Assembly (NCBI RefSeq): GCF_014358075.1
Contig: NZ_JACONT010000002.1
Location: 62,001 to 126,000 of the forward strand
Direction: 5' to 3'
DNA: 64,000 nucleotides
DNA from: Sphingomonas albertensis
GTDB lineage: Bacteria; Pseudomonadota; Alphaproteobacteria; Sphingomonadales; Sphingomonadaceae
Shown one piece after another: positions 53,343 through 61,952 of the stretch. The translations under genes and the position numbers were made by a program. The notes beneath the pieces were generated by a model, which saw nothing but the letters and a program-made list of their open reading frames with translations, was not told the DNA's origin and did not search any database. How positions within the stretch are numbered: position 1 is the stretch's first letter; every line of letters starts with the position of its first letter.

Positions 53343-53951
53343 ATGCCGCCAGCAGCACCCGAACCCGATTCTCGGTCGACGATCCTGGCGACGGGCCAGC
53401 GGATCATGAGCCGCAAGGGCTTCTCCGCCGTCGGCCTCACCGAGATCCTGAAGGACGCGGGCGTCCCGAAGGGATCCTTCTACCATTATTTCGCCTCGAA
53501 GGACGCGTTCGGCGAGGCCATGCTCTTGGCCTATTTCGAGGACTATCACGGTGACATGGACGTGCTGTTCGCCAGACCGGGCCTGACTGCGGCGGAGCGG
53601 CTGATGCTGTATTTCGCGGCGTGGCGAGAGACCCAGGGAGCGTTCGACTGCCAAGGACGCTGCCTGGCCGTAAAGCTCGGTGCCGAAGTCGCCGATCTAT
53701 CCGAGCCGATGCGCCTAGCCCTGAAGGCCGGGACGACCGGCATCGTAACGCGCATGACCCAGGCGATCGAGGCCGGCGTGGCGGACCGCTCGCTCTGCGT
53801 TACCGAGCCCCCGGCCGAACTCGCCGCATCGCTCTATCACCTGTGGCTCGGCGCCAGCGTGATGGTCAAGATCGTCCGCACGCAGGCACCGTTCGAGACC
53901 GCGCTCAGGGCGACTCGTCAGTTACTAGGCATGACGCTCCCGCTTCGGTAG
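53343..53951 (+). CDS. TetR/AcrR family transcriptional regulator
   Basis: A 202-residue repressor. The N-terminal helix-turn-helix (about residues 10-56) reads GFSAVGLTEILKDAGVPKGSFYHYFASKDAF, very typical of the family. The C-terminal half belongs to the group with TetR_C of NemR/AcuR-like proteins (CQGRCLAVKLGAEVADLSEPMR). A strong ribosome site (AAGGAAAGG) sits before the ATG. It probably controls itself, the divergent DJ-1 gene and maybe the MFS pump downstream, through the two operators in 53205-53325. Ligand unknown. Confidence 0.93.
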   Translation: MPPAAPEPDSRSTILATGQRIMSRKGFSAVGLTEILKDAGVPKGSFYHYFASKDAFGEAMLLAYFEDYHGDMDVLFARPGLTAAERLMLYFAAWRETQGAFDCQGRCLAVKLGAEVADLSEPMRLALKAGTTGIVTRMTQAIEAGVADRSLCVTEPPAELAASLYHLWLGASVMVKIVRTQAPFETALRATRQLLGMTLPLR

Positions 53952-54102
53952 GCGCGCGCTGCCTCGGCAACGGTCGAGCGATGGGCTGCGGTGGCGATCG
54001 ACCCGCGCACCGGACCCGCCAGCCGGAACCCCTACCCGGAACCTATGCTCGCGATACGTCATTCACATGGCCTTCCCGACATTTGCGACCTAGGCCCACC
54101 CG

Positions 54103-55350
54103 ATGACCGACAAAACTCCCGCCCCCTCGATGAAACCCGGCGAATTCGTCGCCTTCGTCGCGGCGTTGATGGCGGTCAACGCGCTCGGCGTCGACCTGAT
54201 GCTGCCGGCGCTCGCGGATATCGGCCATCAGCTCGGCATCGCCACCGCCAACCACCGGCAATGGATCATCACCGCGTACATGCTCGGGTTCGGCGCCGGC
54301 CAGCTCGTCTACGGTCCATTGGCGGATCGGTACGGGCGTAAGCCGATCCTGCTGCTCACGCTCGCCGGTTTCGTCGCAGCCAGCATCTTCGCCGCCGGAT
54401 CGCAGACCTTCGCCGCATTGCTCGGCGCGCGGGTTCTCCAGGGGCTGATGTCAGCCTCCACGCGCGTGCTCGCGGTCGCGATCGTTCGCGACCGCTATTC
54501 GGGGCGCCAGATGGCGCGCACGCTATCGGTCGCGCAGATGATCTTCTTCCTCGTGCCGATCATGGCCCCCAGCCTCGGGCAGGTCTTGCTGGCGATCGGT
54601 CCGTGGCGCTTCATCTTTTATGCCCTGGCCGGATTTGCGGCGCTGGTGCTCGCATGGTCCGCCAGCCGGCTCGGCGAAACGCTGCCGGTCGATCGCCGGA
54701 CGCCCTTGTCGCTTGGTGCGCTTCGCCATGCCTATACGCTGACGCTGACGAACCGGTTCTCGGCGGGCTATGCGGTCGCCGCCTCGATGACCTTCGGCGG
54801 CATCATCGCCTTCGTATCGTCGGCCCAGCAGATCTTCGTCGACCAGTTTCATGCCGGCGAGCGCTTCACCATCCTGTTCGCGGTCTGCGCCTTTTCGATG
54901 GGGTGCGCATCGTTCGCCAACAGCCGGCTGGTCGAGCGCCTGGGGACGCGACTGATCTCGCAAGCCGCGGTACTCGCGCTGATCGGCCTGTCGGTGCTGC
55001 ATATCGGCGTGATCGCGACGGGGCTGGAATCGCTCTGGACCTACATGCTGTTCCAGGCGCTGAGCATGACCTGCATCGGCCTGTGCGGTTCGAATTTCGG
55101 CGCGATGGCGATGGAGCCGGTAGGCCACATTGCGGGGACCGCCTCGTCGATCCAGGGTTTCATCACCAGCGTCGGCGCGGTTATCGTCGGATCGCTGATC
55201 GGGCAATCCTATAACGGAACCACCTATCCCCTGGCGATCGGCTATCTCGCGATCGGCCTGGGCGTCCTGGCGGTCGTGTACGCCGTCGAAGGCGGTAAAC
55301 TCTTCCGCGCACGCAACGCCGGGGGTGAAACGCCCGCGTCCCAGACCTGA
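54103..55350 (+). CDS. MFS multidrug efflux transporter, Bcr/CflA family
   Basis: A 415-residue, 12-helix drug:proton antiporter. The first helix has VNALGVDLMLPALADIGHQL (about residues 25-44), and motif A reads GPLADRYGRKPILL (about 72-85); RVLQGLMSASTRVLAVAIVRD (about 111-131) is characteristic of Bcr/CflA. It lies 151 bases downstream of the TetR gene on the same strand, so joint control is possible. Substrate unknown. Confidence 0.92.
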   Translation: MTDKTPAPSMKPGEFVAFVAALMAVNALGVDLMLPALADIGHQLGIATANHRQWIITAYMLGFGAGQLVYGPLADRYGRKPILLLTLAGFVAASIFAAGSQTFAALLGARVLQGLMSASTRVLAVAIVRDRYSGRQMARTLSVAQMIFFLVPIMAPSLGQVLLAIGPWRFIFYALAGFAALVLAWSASRLGETLPVDRRTPLSLGALRHAYTLTLTNRFSAGYAVAASMTFGGIIAFVSSAQQIFVDQFHAGERFTILFAVCAFSMGCASFANSRLVERLGTRLISQAAVLALIGLSVLHIGVIATGLESLWTYMLFQALSMTCIGLCGSNFGAMAMEPVGHIAGTASSIQGFITSVGAVIVGSLIGQSYNGTTYPLAIGYLAIGLGVLAVVYAVEGGKLFRARNAGGETPASQT

Positions 55351-55356
55351 GTATCC

Positions 55357-56763
55357 TTACGCCTCGGCAAGCCCCACGGCACTCTTCCGCCGACCATAAG
55401 CGAAGTAGAGCGCCAGCCCGGCGGCATTCCAGATCACGAAGCGCACGAGCGTCGACGTCGGCAGGCTCGCGAGCAGGTACAGGCAGCCGAGCACCGTCAC
55501 CGTACCGACGACGTACGCCGCGGGGCAGCGGAACAGGCGGGGCAGCTGCGGCGCGGTGCGGCGCAGGACCACCAGGCACACGCCGACCGAGATGAACGCG
55601 ATCAACGTGCCCGCATTGGCGAGTTCGGCGATCTCGTCGAGCCGGAAGAAGCCCGCGACCGCCGCGATCGACAGGCCCGTCAGCAGCGTGATCAGCGTCG
55701 GCGATCCGGTCCGCTTGCTTACCTTCGCGAGGCGCCGTGGCAACAGGCCGTCGCGCGCCATCACGAAGAAGATCCGGCTCTGCCCATACATCATCACCAG
55801 GATCACCGACGGCAGCGCGATCACCGCCGCCAGCGCGATCACCTGCGCCGCAAACGGCTGGCTCAACTGGCGCAACACCAGCGCGAGCGGCTCGGGCGAA
55901 TTGGCGAGCTGCGTGAACGGCAGCGCGCCGATCGCGCTGACCGCCACCGCCATGTAGATCACCGTGCAGACCAGCATCGACCCGACGATCCCGATCGTCA
56001 GGTCGCGCTTGGGATTCTTGGTCTCCTCCGCCGACGTCGCCACCGCGTCGAAGCCGTAGAAGGCGAAGAACACGATCGCCGCCGCCGCCATCACGCCGCG
56101 CTTGTGCCCGCCGATCTCGGTCGAGCCGAAGCCGTACGGCATGAACGGGTGGAGGTTGTCGGCCTTGAACGCGGGCGCGGCGTAGATCACGAAGACCGTC
56201 AGCGCGACCAGCTTGATCAGCACCAGCACGATGTTGAGCGTCGCGCTCTGCCGCGTGCCGAGGATCAGCATCCCCATCACCGCGAGCGACACAAGCACTG
56301 CGGGCATGTTGACGAGGCCACCCCCATGCGGGCCGACCAGCAATGCATGCGGCAAATGGATCCCCGCCGCCTCGATCCAGCCGACCAGATAGCCCGACCA
56401 GCCGACCGCGACGGTCGAGCACGCCAGCGAATATTCGAGGATCAGGCTCCAGCCGACCACCCAGGCGATACCCTCGCCAAGGGCCGTATAGCTGAAGGTA
56501 TAGGCGCTGCCCGCTGCCGGGATCAGCGTCGCGAGTTCGGTATAGGCGAGCGCTGCGCACGCGCAGATCACGCCGCAGATCACGAAGGCGAGGATCACCC
56601 CCGGCCCTGCCCGCTCGGCACCGACGCCGACCAAGGTATAGATCCCGGTGCCGACGATCGCCCCCACCCCGAGCGCGATCAGATGCGGCCAGCTCAGCGT
56701 CTTGGCGAGGCTGTGTTCCTGGCCATGGGCAGACGATTCGAACGATTTACGCGGTCCAAACAT
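55357..56763 (-). CDS. APC family amino acid permease
   Basis: A 468-residue amino acid permease of the cationic amino acid transporter (CAT/YfnA-like) group. The conserved helix I motif is LGVGAIVGTGIYTLVGVGAERAGP (about residues 32-55, unwound GAIVGTGIY), and helix VI contains VFFAFYGFDAVATSAEETKNP. Twelve or more hydrophobic segments are visible. It lies 24 bases after the FadR-type regulator on the same strand as the hydroxyproline epimerase and deaminase, so uptake of hydroxyproline or proline is the likely role (inference). Its stop lies 6 bases from the convergent MFS stop. Confidence 0.9.
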   Translation of the reverse strand: MFGPRKSFESSAHGQEHSLAKTLSWPHLIALGVGAIVGTGIYTLVGVGAERAGPGVILAFVICGVICACAALAYTELATLIPAAGSAYTFSYTALGEGIAWVVGWSLILEYSLACSTVAVGWSGYLVGWIEAAGIHLPHALLVGPHGGGLVNMPAVLVSLAVMGMLILGTRQSATLNIVLVLIKLVALTVFVIYAAPAFKADNLHPFMPYGFGSTEIGGHKRGVMAAAAIVFFAFYGFDAVATSAEETKNPKRDLTIGIVGSMLVCTVIYMAVAVSAIGALPFTQLANSPEPLALVLRQLSQPFAAQVIALAAVIALPSVILVMMYGQSRIFFVMARDGLLPRRLAKVSKRTGSPTLITLLTGLSIAAVAGFFRLDEIAELANAGTLIAFISVGVCLVVLRRTAPQLPRLFRCPAAYVVGTVTVLGCLYLLASLPTSTLVRFVIWNAAGLALYFAYGRRKSAVGLAEA

Positions 56764-56787
56764 TGCCCATCCCCGGTGATATGATCG

Positions 56788-57441
56788 TTATTCGCGCGCT
56801 GATGCGAACTGGAAGCGCAGATCGGTCAGCGTCGATTGAATATGGCTGGTCAGCAGCGTCAGCATGCGATCGTCGTCGCGCGCGAGCCACGCGCCGAGCA
56901 TCTGGCGGTGCTCCAGATGTGCGCGGTCCTCGCGCCCCGCCGGCCGCAGATGCGCGACGACGTAGCGCTCGGCGAGGATCGCCAGCCGCTCGACCATCTG
57001 CGTGGTCAGCAGGCGGCGGCCCGGCCGGACCAGCGCGGTGTGGAACACGCGGTTGCGGATCGCGACTTCGGCGAGCCGCTCGCTCGCCGCACTGTCGAGT
57101 TCCTCGAAGGCGAGGATCGCGGTCGCCCTATCCGCGTCGTTGGCGACGGTCGAGGCATAGGCCGCGGCCTGCGGCTCGATGCTCAGGCGGAGCGCGAAGA
57201 TGTCGTCCGCTTCGTCCGCCGACATCGGCTGGACCGAATAGCCGCGGTTGGCGTGGCTGGTCAGCAGGCCCTCCTGCTCCAACCGCGCCAGTGCCTCGCG
57301 CAGAGGGATCTTGCTGACCCCCAGTTCGGTCGCGAGCGCATCCTGTCGGATCGCGCTATGCCCGGCGAGCTTGCCCGTGACGATCTGTTCGCGAACGATC
57401 TCGAACACCTGCTCGGACAGCGTGCGGACGACGATACTCAT
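56788..57441 (-). CDS. GntR family regulator, FadR (FCD) subfamily
   Basis: A 217-residue regulator. The N-terminal winged helix (about residues 8-70) includes IRQDALATELGVSKIPLREALARLEQEGLL, and the all-helical FCD domain (about 80-205) contains the metal-binding pattern D/H (RLSIEPQAA, FHTALV, HLEHRQMLGA). The start at 57441 precedes the DNA-binding domain directly; an upstream in-frame ATG at 57489 would add 16 residues. It sits between epimerase and permease genes and most likely controls the hydroxyproline locus via the palindrome at 59436. Confidence 0.92.
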   Translation of the reverse strand: MSIVVRTLSEQVFEIVREQIVTGKLAGHSAIRQDALATELGVSKIPLREALARLEQEGLLTSHANRGYSVQPMSADEADDIFALRLSIEPQAAAYASTVANDADRATAILAFEELDSAASERLAEVAIRNRVFHTALVRPGRRLLTTQMVERLAILAERYVVAHLRPAGREDRAHLEHRQMLGAWLARDDDRMLTLLTSHIQSTLTDLRFQFASARE

Positions 57442-57504
57442 AGACGGTTGGCTCCCGGGGCAGAATTGCTGCACCGGCATAGCCCACACTTCATGAGAAA
57501 TGGC

Positions 57505-58503
57505 TCATGAAACTTGAAATCCGTTCCAGAAACGATCGTCGCGATCGATCCAGATCGTATTGAACCCGGTAGCGATCGCCGATCCTTCGATCGACGGGAT
57601 GATCGCAGGGGTATCGCCCAGCGTCGTGCCGGCTTCGACGCGGCCGATGAAGCGGCTGCCGATATAGCTCTCGTGGACGAAGCGGTCGCCAACCGCGAGC
57701 CGGCCCTTGTCCGCAAGATGCGCGAGCCGTGCCGACGTACCGGTGCCACACGGACTGCGATCGATCGCCTTGTCGCCATAGAACACCGCGTTGCGACCAT
57801 CGGCGCCGTCTCCGCGTGGCACATCCGCCCACAGCACGTGGCTGACGCCGCGGATCGTCGGGTCGAGCGGATGGACCGGCTCGAACTGTGCCCGCACCGC
57901 CTCGCGAACGCGGCCGCTGAGCGCGATGATCTCTGCGGCACCGAGGTCGTCGAGCCCGGTATAGCGCCCCTGCGGCTCGACGATCGCGTAGTAATTGCCG
58001 CCATAGGCGACGTCGATGCTGAGCGGACCGATCCCCTCGACATCAACCTCGATCCCACGGGCCGCGACATACGCTGGCACGTTGGTGATCCGTACCGACG
58101 TTACCTTCGCGCCGTCAGTCTCGTACGCCACGTCGATCACACCCGCGGGCACCTCGATCCGCAATTGGCCCGATACGGCCGGCTGGATCAGCCCGTGTTC
58201 GAGCCCGAACGTCACCATCCCGATCGTGCCGTGCCCGCACATCGGCAGGCAGCCACTCGTCTCGATGAACAGGATGCCGATATCGGTGTCGTCGCGCGTC
58301 GGCGGGTAGAGGAACCCGCCCGACATCATGTCGTGCCCGCGCGGTTCGAAGCAAAGCCCGGTGCGGATCCAGTCGAACCGGGTCAGGAAGTCCTGCCGCC
58401 GCTCCGACATCGACGCGCCCTTCAGCAACGGCGCCCCGCCCGCGACGAGGCGGACCGGATTGCCGGCGGTGTGGCCGTCGATGCAGAAGAAGGTGTGCCG
58501 CAT
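57505..58503 (-). CDS. 4-hydroxyproline 2-epimerase (proline racemase family)
   Basis: A 332-residue enzyme with both catalytic cysteines of the two-base mechanism: C89 in MCGHGTIG and C252 in SPCGTGTSARL. These features fit 4-hydroxyproline epimerase, which turns trans-4-L-hydroxyproline into cis-4-D-hydroxyproline; trans-3-hydroxyproline dehydratases replace one Cys by Thr. The start ATG shares one base with the upstream deaminase stop (TGATG). Neighbouring genes supply the following two steps of the pathway. Proline racemase activity is the main alternative. Confidence 0.93.
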   Translation of the reverse strand: MRHTFFCIDGHTAGNPVRLVAGGAPLLKGASMSERRQDFLTRFDWIRTGLCFEPRGHDMMSGGFLYPPTRDDTDIGILFIETSGCLPMCGHGTIGMVTFGLEHGLIQPAVSGQLRIEVPAGVIDVAYETDGAKVTSVRITNVPAYVAARGIEVDVEGIGPLSIDVAYGGNYYAIVEPQGRYTGLDDLGAAEIIALSGRVREAVRAQFEPVHPLDPTIRGVSHVLWADVPRGDGADGRNAVFYGDKAIDRSPCGTGTSARLAHLADKGRLAVGDRFVHESYIGSRFIGRVEAGTTLGDTPAIIPSIEGSAIATGFNTIWIDRDDRFWNGFQVS

Positions 58504-59405
58504 CAGTTCGAGAGAGTTGGGCGCGTCGCCGCAGCCTTCTCGACCATCGCGATCACCTCGGCACGGCGTTCGCCGATCAGCGGATAGCGTGGCGGCAGGA
58601 CGCGCTCGGAGCCACGCCCCATGACCTGCTCGGCCAGCTTGATCGACTGGACCAGGTCATGCTCGGCATCGAGATGAAGCAGCGGCATGAACCAGCGATA
58701 GATCTCCATCGCCTTGGCATGATCGCCGCGCGCGAACGCATTGACCAGCTCGACCGATTCCCGCGGGAATGCATTGGTAAGCCCCGAGACCCAGCCCTGC
58801 GCACCCAGGTACAGCCCTTCGAGCGCGACGTCGTCGAGCCCGGCGAACAGCACGTAGCGATCGCCAAACGCGGTCTTTACGTCGGTGAAGCGCCGCGTGT
58901 CGGGCGCGGACTCCTTCACCGCGACGATGTTCGCGACGTCGACCAATGCGGCGAGCACGTCGTTGTCGATCAGCGTGCGATAGGCCGGCGGGTTGTTATA
59001 CAGCATGATCGGCAGGCCGACCGCGGTCGCCACGCCCTTGAAATGCGCGACGAGTTCATGCGGCTTCGGCACATAGACCATCGGCGGCAACAGCATCAGA
59101 CCATCCGCACCGACCTTCTCCGCCGCCTGCGCATACCGCACCGCACGGCGCGTGTCGTACTCCGATACACCGGTGATGACCGGCACGCGGCCGTCGACCG
59201 CCTCGACGATCGCGGTCAGTACCTCGACCTTTTCCTCATACTCGAACGAGTTGTTCTCGCCGACCGTGCCGAGCGCGATCACTCCGGTCACGCCGTCGCG
59301 GATCAGGTCGTCGACGACACGTTGCGTATCGGCGAGATCGACCGTCATATCCTCGCGGATCTGAGTCGTTACGGCCGGAAATACACCCTTCCACTCGACA
59401 GACAT
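58503..59405 (-). CDS. DapA-family pyrroline-4-hydroxy-2-carboxylate deaminase-like enzyme
   Basis: A 300-residue TIM-barrel aldolase/lyase of the dihydrodipicolinate synthase family. The Schiff-base lysine is K164 (VAVKESA) and the catalytic Tyr136 lies in LYNNPP. In this context it is most likely the deaminase that converts the product of D-hydroxyproline oxidation to alpha-ketoglutarate semialdehyde. The semialdehyde dehydrogenase needed next is not in the window. It is the first gene of the minus-strand hydroxyproline operon. Members of this family are hard to tell apart by sequence alone; context decides here. Confidence 0.88.
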   Translation of the reverse strand: MSVEWKGVFPAVTTQIREDMTVDLADTQRVVDDLIRDGVTGVIALGTVGENNSFEYEEKVEVLTAIVEAVDGRVPVITGVSEYDTRRAVRYAQAAEKVGADGLMLLPPMVYVPKPHELVAHFKGVATAVGLPIMLYNNPPAYRTLIDNDVLAALVDVANIVAVKESAPDTRRFTDVKTAFGDRYVLFAGLDDVALEGLYLGAQGWVSGLTNAFPRESVELVNAFARGDHAKAMEIYRWFMPLLHLDAEHDLVQSIKLAEQVMGRGSERVLPPRYPLIGERRAEVIAMVEKAAATRPTLSN

Positions 59406-59435
59406 TCGGTATCGACCTTCCTGCGTTTCAATATA

Positions 59436-59448
59436 TATACCGTATACG
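59436..59448. promoter_or_regulatory. Candidate operator of the hydroxyproline locus
   Basis: TATAC-C-GTATA (59436-59446) is an inverted repeat overlapping the perfect 8-base palindrome CGTATACG (59441-59448). It stands in the 77-base AT-rich gap between the divergent deaminase and dehydrogenase genes. FadR-type regulators bind short palindromes of this style; binding is inferred. Confidence 0.5.
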
Positions 59449-59482
59449 AAATCGATTGATGCGGTGCAACAGGAGAAATGGG

Positions 59483-60730
59483 TTGGAAACGGTCAAGCCC
59501 ACGATCGGGATAGTCGGCGGCGGCGTGGTCGGCTTGTGCTGCGCCGTCGCTCTGCTCGATCGCGGATATGGCGTGAGTGTGTTCGAACGCGACGCCGATT
59601 ACAACGCCGCATCCTGGGGCAATGCCGGCCACATCGCAGTCGAGCAGGTCGAGCCGCTTGCGTCGCCAAGCGTGCTTAAATCCGTGCCGAATCGCCTGTT
59701 CAGCGCGGGCGGGGTGCTCGGGTTGCCACCGTCGATGGCGCGACGCTGGCTGCCGTTTGCCGCACGGCTGGTCGCGGCGTCGACACCGGCGAGGTTCGCG
59801 GCGGGAACGGCTGCGCTGACGCCGTTGTTGGCCGGCGCGATGCCAGCGTGGCGCGATCTGGTCGCGGCGATCGACGCACCGGGTCTGTTGCGCGAGGAGG
59901 GCCATATCCTGGTCTGGGATTCGGCCGCGAGCGCAAAGACCGGCCGGCAGCGCTGGTCGCGAACAGCGATCGGAACGGCGCGGATCGTCGATGCCGAGCC
60001 CGAACTGCTGCGCCGGCTAGGCTTTCTCGCCGATCCGGTCGGCGGTGCGATCCGCTTTACCGGCAGCGGCCAGATCGCCGATCTCCGCCAGCTCGCGACG
60101 ACACTCGAAGCCGCGGTCGAGGCGCGCGGCGGGCGGATCGTCCACGGAGGCGTGCACCTGATCGACGGCGGCGGACGGATCGTCGTAGCCGGGCACGATG
60201 TCGATCAGGTGCTGGTGACCGCCGGGGTCCGGTCCCGCGATCTGCTCGAACCGCTCGGCTACCGCGTGCCGATGATTGCCGAGCGCGGCTATCATATCCG
60301 CGCGCGCGCCGATGGCTGGCCCGCCGACCTGCCCCCGATCGTGTTCGAGGACTGCTCGATGATCGTCACGCGCTATGCCGATTGCGTCCAGGCGGCGAGT
60401 TTCGTCGAACTCGGCGATCCCGACGGCCCGCCCGATCCGCGCAAATGGGACCGGCTGGAGCATCACGTCCGATCGCTCGGCCTGCCGATCGAGGGGCCGT
60501 TCGAACGCTGGATGGGCGCGCGGCCGACGCTGCCCGACTATCTCCCCGCGATCGGCCGCTCGACGCGCCACGCCAATCTGGCCTATGCGTTTGGCCATCA
60601 ACATCTCGGGCTGACGCTCGCGCCGGTGACGGCGACGCTCGTCGCGGCGATGCTCGCGGGCGAGACCCCCGCCATACCGCTCGCGCCGTTCGACCTCGAC
60701 CGCTTTGGTAGAAAAGGACCTCACGCATGA
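59483..60730 (+). CDS. FAD-dependent oxidoreductase, D-hydroxyproline dehydrogenase-like
   Basis: A 415-residue DadA-type flavoprotein with the N-terminal dinucleotide motif GIVGGGVVGLCCAVALLDRG and a C-terminal MGARPTLPDYLPAIGRS plus GHQHLGLTLAP typical of D-amino acid dehydrogenases. It would oxidise cis-4-D-hydroxyproline to the pyrroline. The start is taken as TTG at 59483 because AGGAG lies 8 bases upstream; the in-frame TTG and ATG at 59456-59461 have no good ribosome site and put AGGAG inside the gene. The stop overlaps the peptidase gene by ATGA. Confidence 0.88.
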   Translation: METVKPTIGIVGGGVVGLCCAVALLDRGYGVSVFERDADYNAASWGNAGHIAVEQVEPLASPSVLKSVPNRLFSAGGVLGLPPSMARRWLPFAARLVAASTPARFAAGTAALTPLLAGAMPAWRDLVAAIDAPGLLREEGHILVWDSAASAKTGRQRWSRTAIGTARIVDAEPELLRRLGFLADPVGGAIRFTGSGQIADLRQLATTLEAAVEARGGRIVHGGVHLIDGGGRIVVAGHDVDQVLVTAGVRSRDLLEPLGYRVPMIAERGYHIRARADGWPADLPPIVFEDCSMIVTRYADCVQAASFVELGDPDGPPDPRKWDRLEHHVRSLGLPIEGPFERWMGARPTLPDYLPAIGRSTRHANLAYAFGHQHLGLTLAPVTATLVAAMLAGETPAIPLAPFDLDRFGRKGPHA

Positions 60731-61899
60731 CCATCGGCGGATCTTCGATAGCCGACGAACTCGCGACCATCGTCCCCTGGGAGGACCGTGCGCCGCGGAT
60801 TACGCTGGCCGAGCGCACCGCGCGGCTCGATAAGGCGCGCGCGCTGACCGAGGCGGCGGGCGCCGACGCGCTGCTGATCGGTGCGGGGGCGAGCCTGCGC
60901 TATTTCGCGGGCATCCCGTGGGGCGCGACCGAGCGCCTCGTCGCGCTGTTGCTCCCGGTAAAGGGCCAGCCCATCCTGATCTGCCCGCGCTTCGAACAGG
61001 GCTCGCTGGAGGCGGCGGTCGAGATCGACGCCGACCTCCGCCTCTGGGAGGAGGACGAGAGTCCGTATGCGCTGGTGGCCGTTGCCGTACGGAAGCTGCT
61101 GCTCGACCCGCAGCTTCCGTACGGCATGGCGACCGGACTTGCCGCCACGGGTCTCGAACTCGGCGATGGCGCTTCGGTGATCGACGCTTGCCGGATGATA
61201 AAGAGCCCGGCGGAGATCGCGCTGCTACGCCAAGCCAAGGCGATGACGCTCGAAGTCCAGCGCCGTGCGGCGCGCATCCTCCACCCCGGCATCGCGGCCA
61301 GCGCGGTGATCCGCTTCATCGACGAAGCACACCGCGCGATCGGCTCCTCGGGCTCGTATTTCTGCGCCGTCCAGTTCGGCCGCGCGACCGCCTTTCCGCA
61401 CGGCCTCCCCGGCGACCAGCTGCTCGAGGAGGATCAGCTCGTGCTGATCGACACCGGCTGCCAGGTCGAGGGCTATCATTCCGACATCACGCGGACCTAC
61501 GCGTTCGGCCAGGTCGGCGACGAGGCCCGCGCGACCTGGGACATCGAACACGAAGCGCAAGCTGCCGCGTTTGCCGCAGTCCAGCCCGGCATACCCTGCG
61601 AAACGATCGACGCCGCCGCCCGCGTCGTTCTGGAAAAGGCCGGGCTGGGACCCGACTACCGCCTCCCCGGCCTGCCGCACCGCACCGGCCACGGCATCGG
61701 CCTGTCGATCCACGAACCCGCCTATCTGGTCCGCGGCGACCGCACGCCACTGGCGCCCGGCATGTGCTTCTCGAACGAGCCGATGATCGTCGTCCCCGAC
61801 CGCTTCGGCATCCGCCTGGAGGATCACTTCCACGTCACCGAAACAGGCGCCGCCTGGTTCACCGAACCTCAACCCTCGATCGACCGCCCGTTCGGCTAG
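60727..61899 (+). CDS. M24 family Xaa-Pro peptidase
   Basis: A 390-residue creatinase/prolidase-fold peptidase. Dinuclear metal ligands are visible: IDTG and HSDITRTY (about residues 237 and 250), HRTGHGIGLSIHEP (about 318-331), SNEPM (about 350) and LEDHFHVT (about 365). It should cut the bond before proline or hydroxyproline in small peptides, releasing substrate for the epimerase. Translationally coupled to the dehydrogenase (ATGA). No signal peptide, so cytoplasmic. Confidence 0.92.
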   Translation: MTIGGSSIADELATIVPWEDRAPRITLAERTARLDKARALTEAAGADALLIGAGASLRYFAGIPWGATERLVALLLPVKGQPILICPRFEQGSLEAAVEIDADLRLWEEDESPYALVAVAVRKLLLDPQLPYGMATGLAATGLELGDGASVIDACRMIKSPAEIALLRQAKAMTLEVQRRAARILHPGIAASAVIRFIDEAHRAIGSSGSYFCAVQFGRATAFPHGLPGDQLLEEDQLVLIDTGCQVEGYHSDITRTYAFGQVGDEARATWDIEHEAQAAAFAAVQPGIPCETIDAAARVVLEKAGLGPDYRLPGLPHRTGHGIGLSIHEPAYLVRGDRTPLAPGMCFSNEPMIVVPDRFGIRLEDHFHVTETGAAWFTEPQPSIDRPFG

Positions 61900-61910
61900 T
61901 CGTTTGCACC

Positions 61911-61934
61911 ATCCTCCCCCGCCAGGGGGAGGAT
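61911..61934. terminator. Bidirectional terminator hairpin
   Basis: ATCCTCCCCC and GGGGGAGGAT form a perfect 10-base stem with a GCCA loop between the convergent stops of the M24 and DUF885 genes, followed by CGTTTAAGTT. Confidence 0.75.
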
Positions 61935-61952
61935 CGTTTAAGTTCGCCCGCC

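Noticed and set aside
57505..58503. trans-3-hydroxyproline dehydratase
   Set aside because: Both catalytic Cys are present; the dehydratase has Thr at one position. Pathway neighbours also favour the epimerase.
58503..59405. Lysine-biosynthesis dihydrodipicolinate synthase (dapA)
   Set aside because: Operon with hydroxyproline epimerase and divergent D-amino acid dehydrogenase indicates the catabolic deaminase branch.
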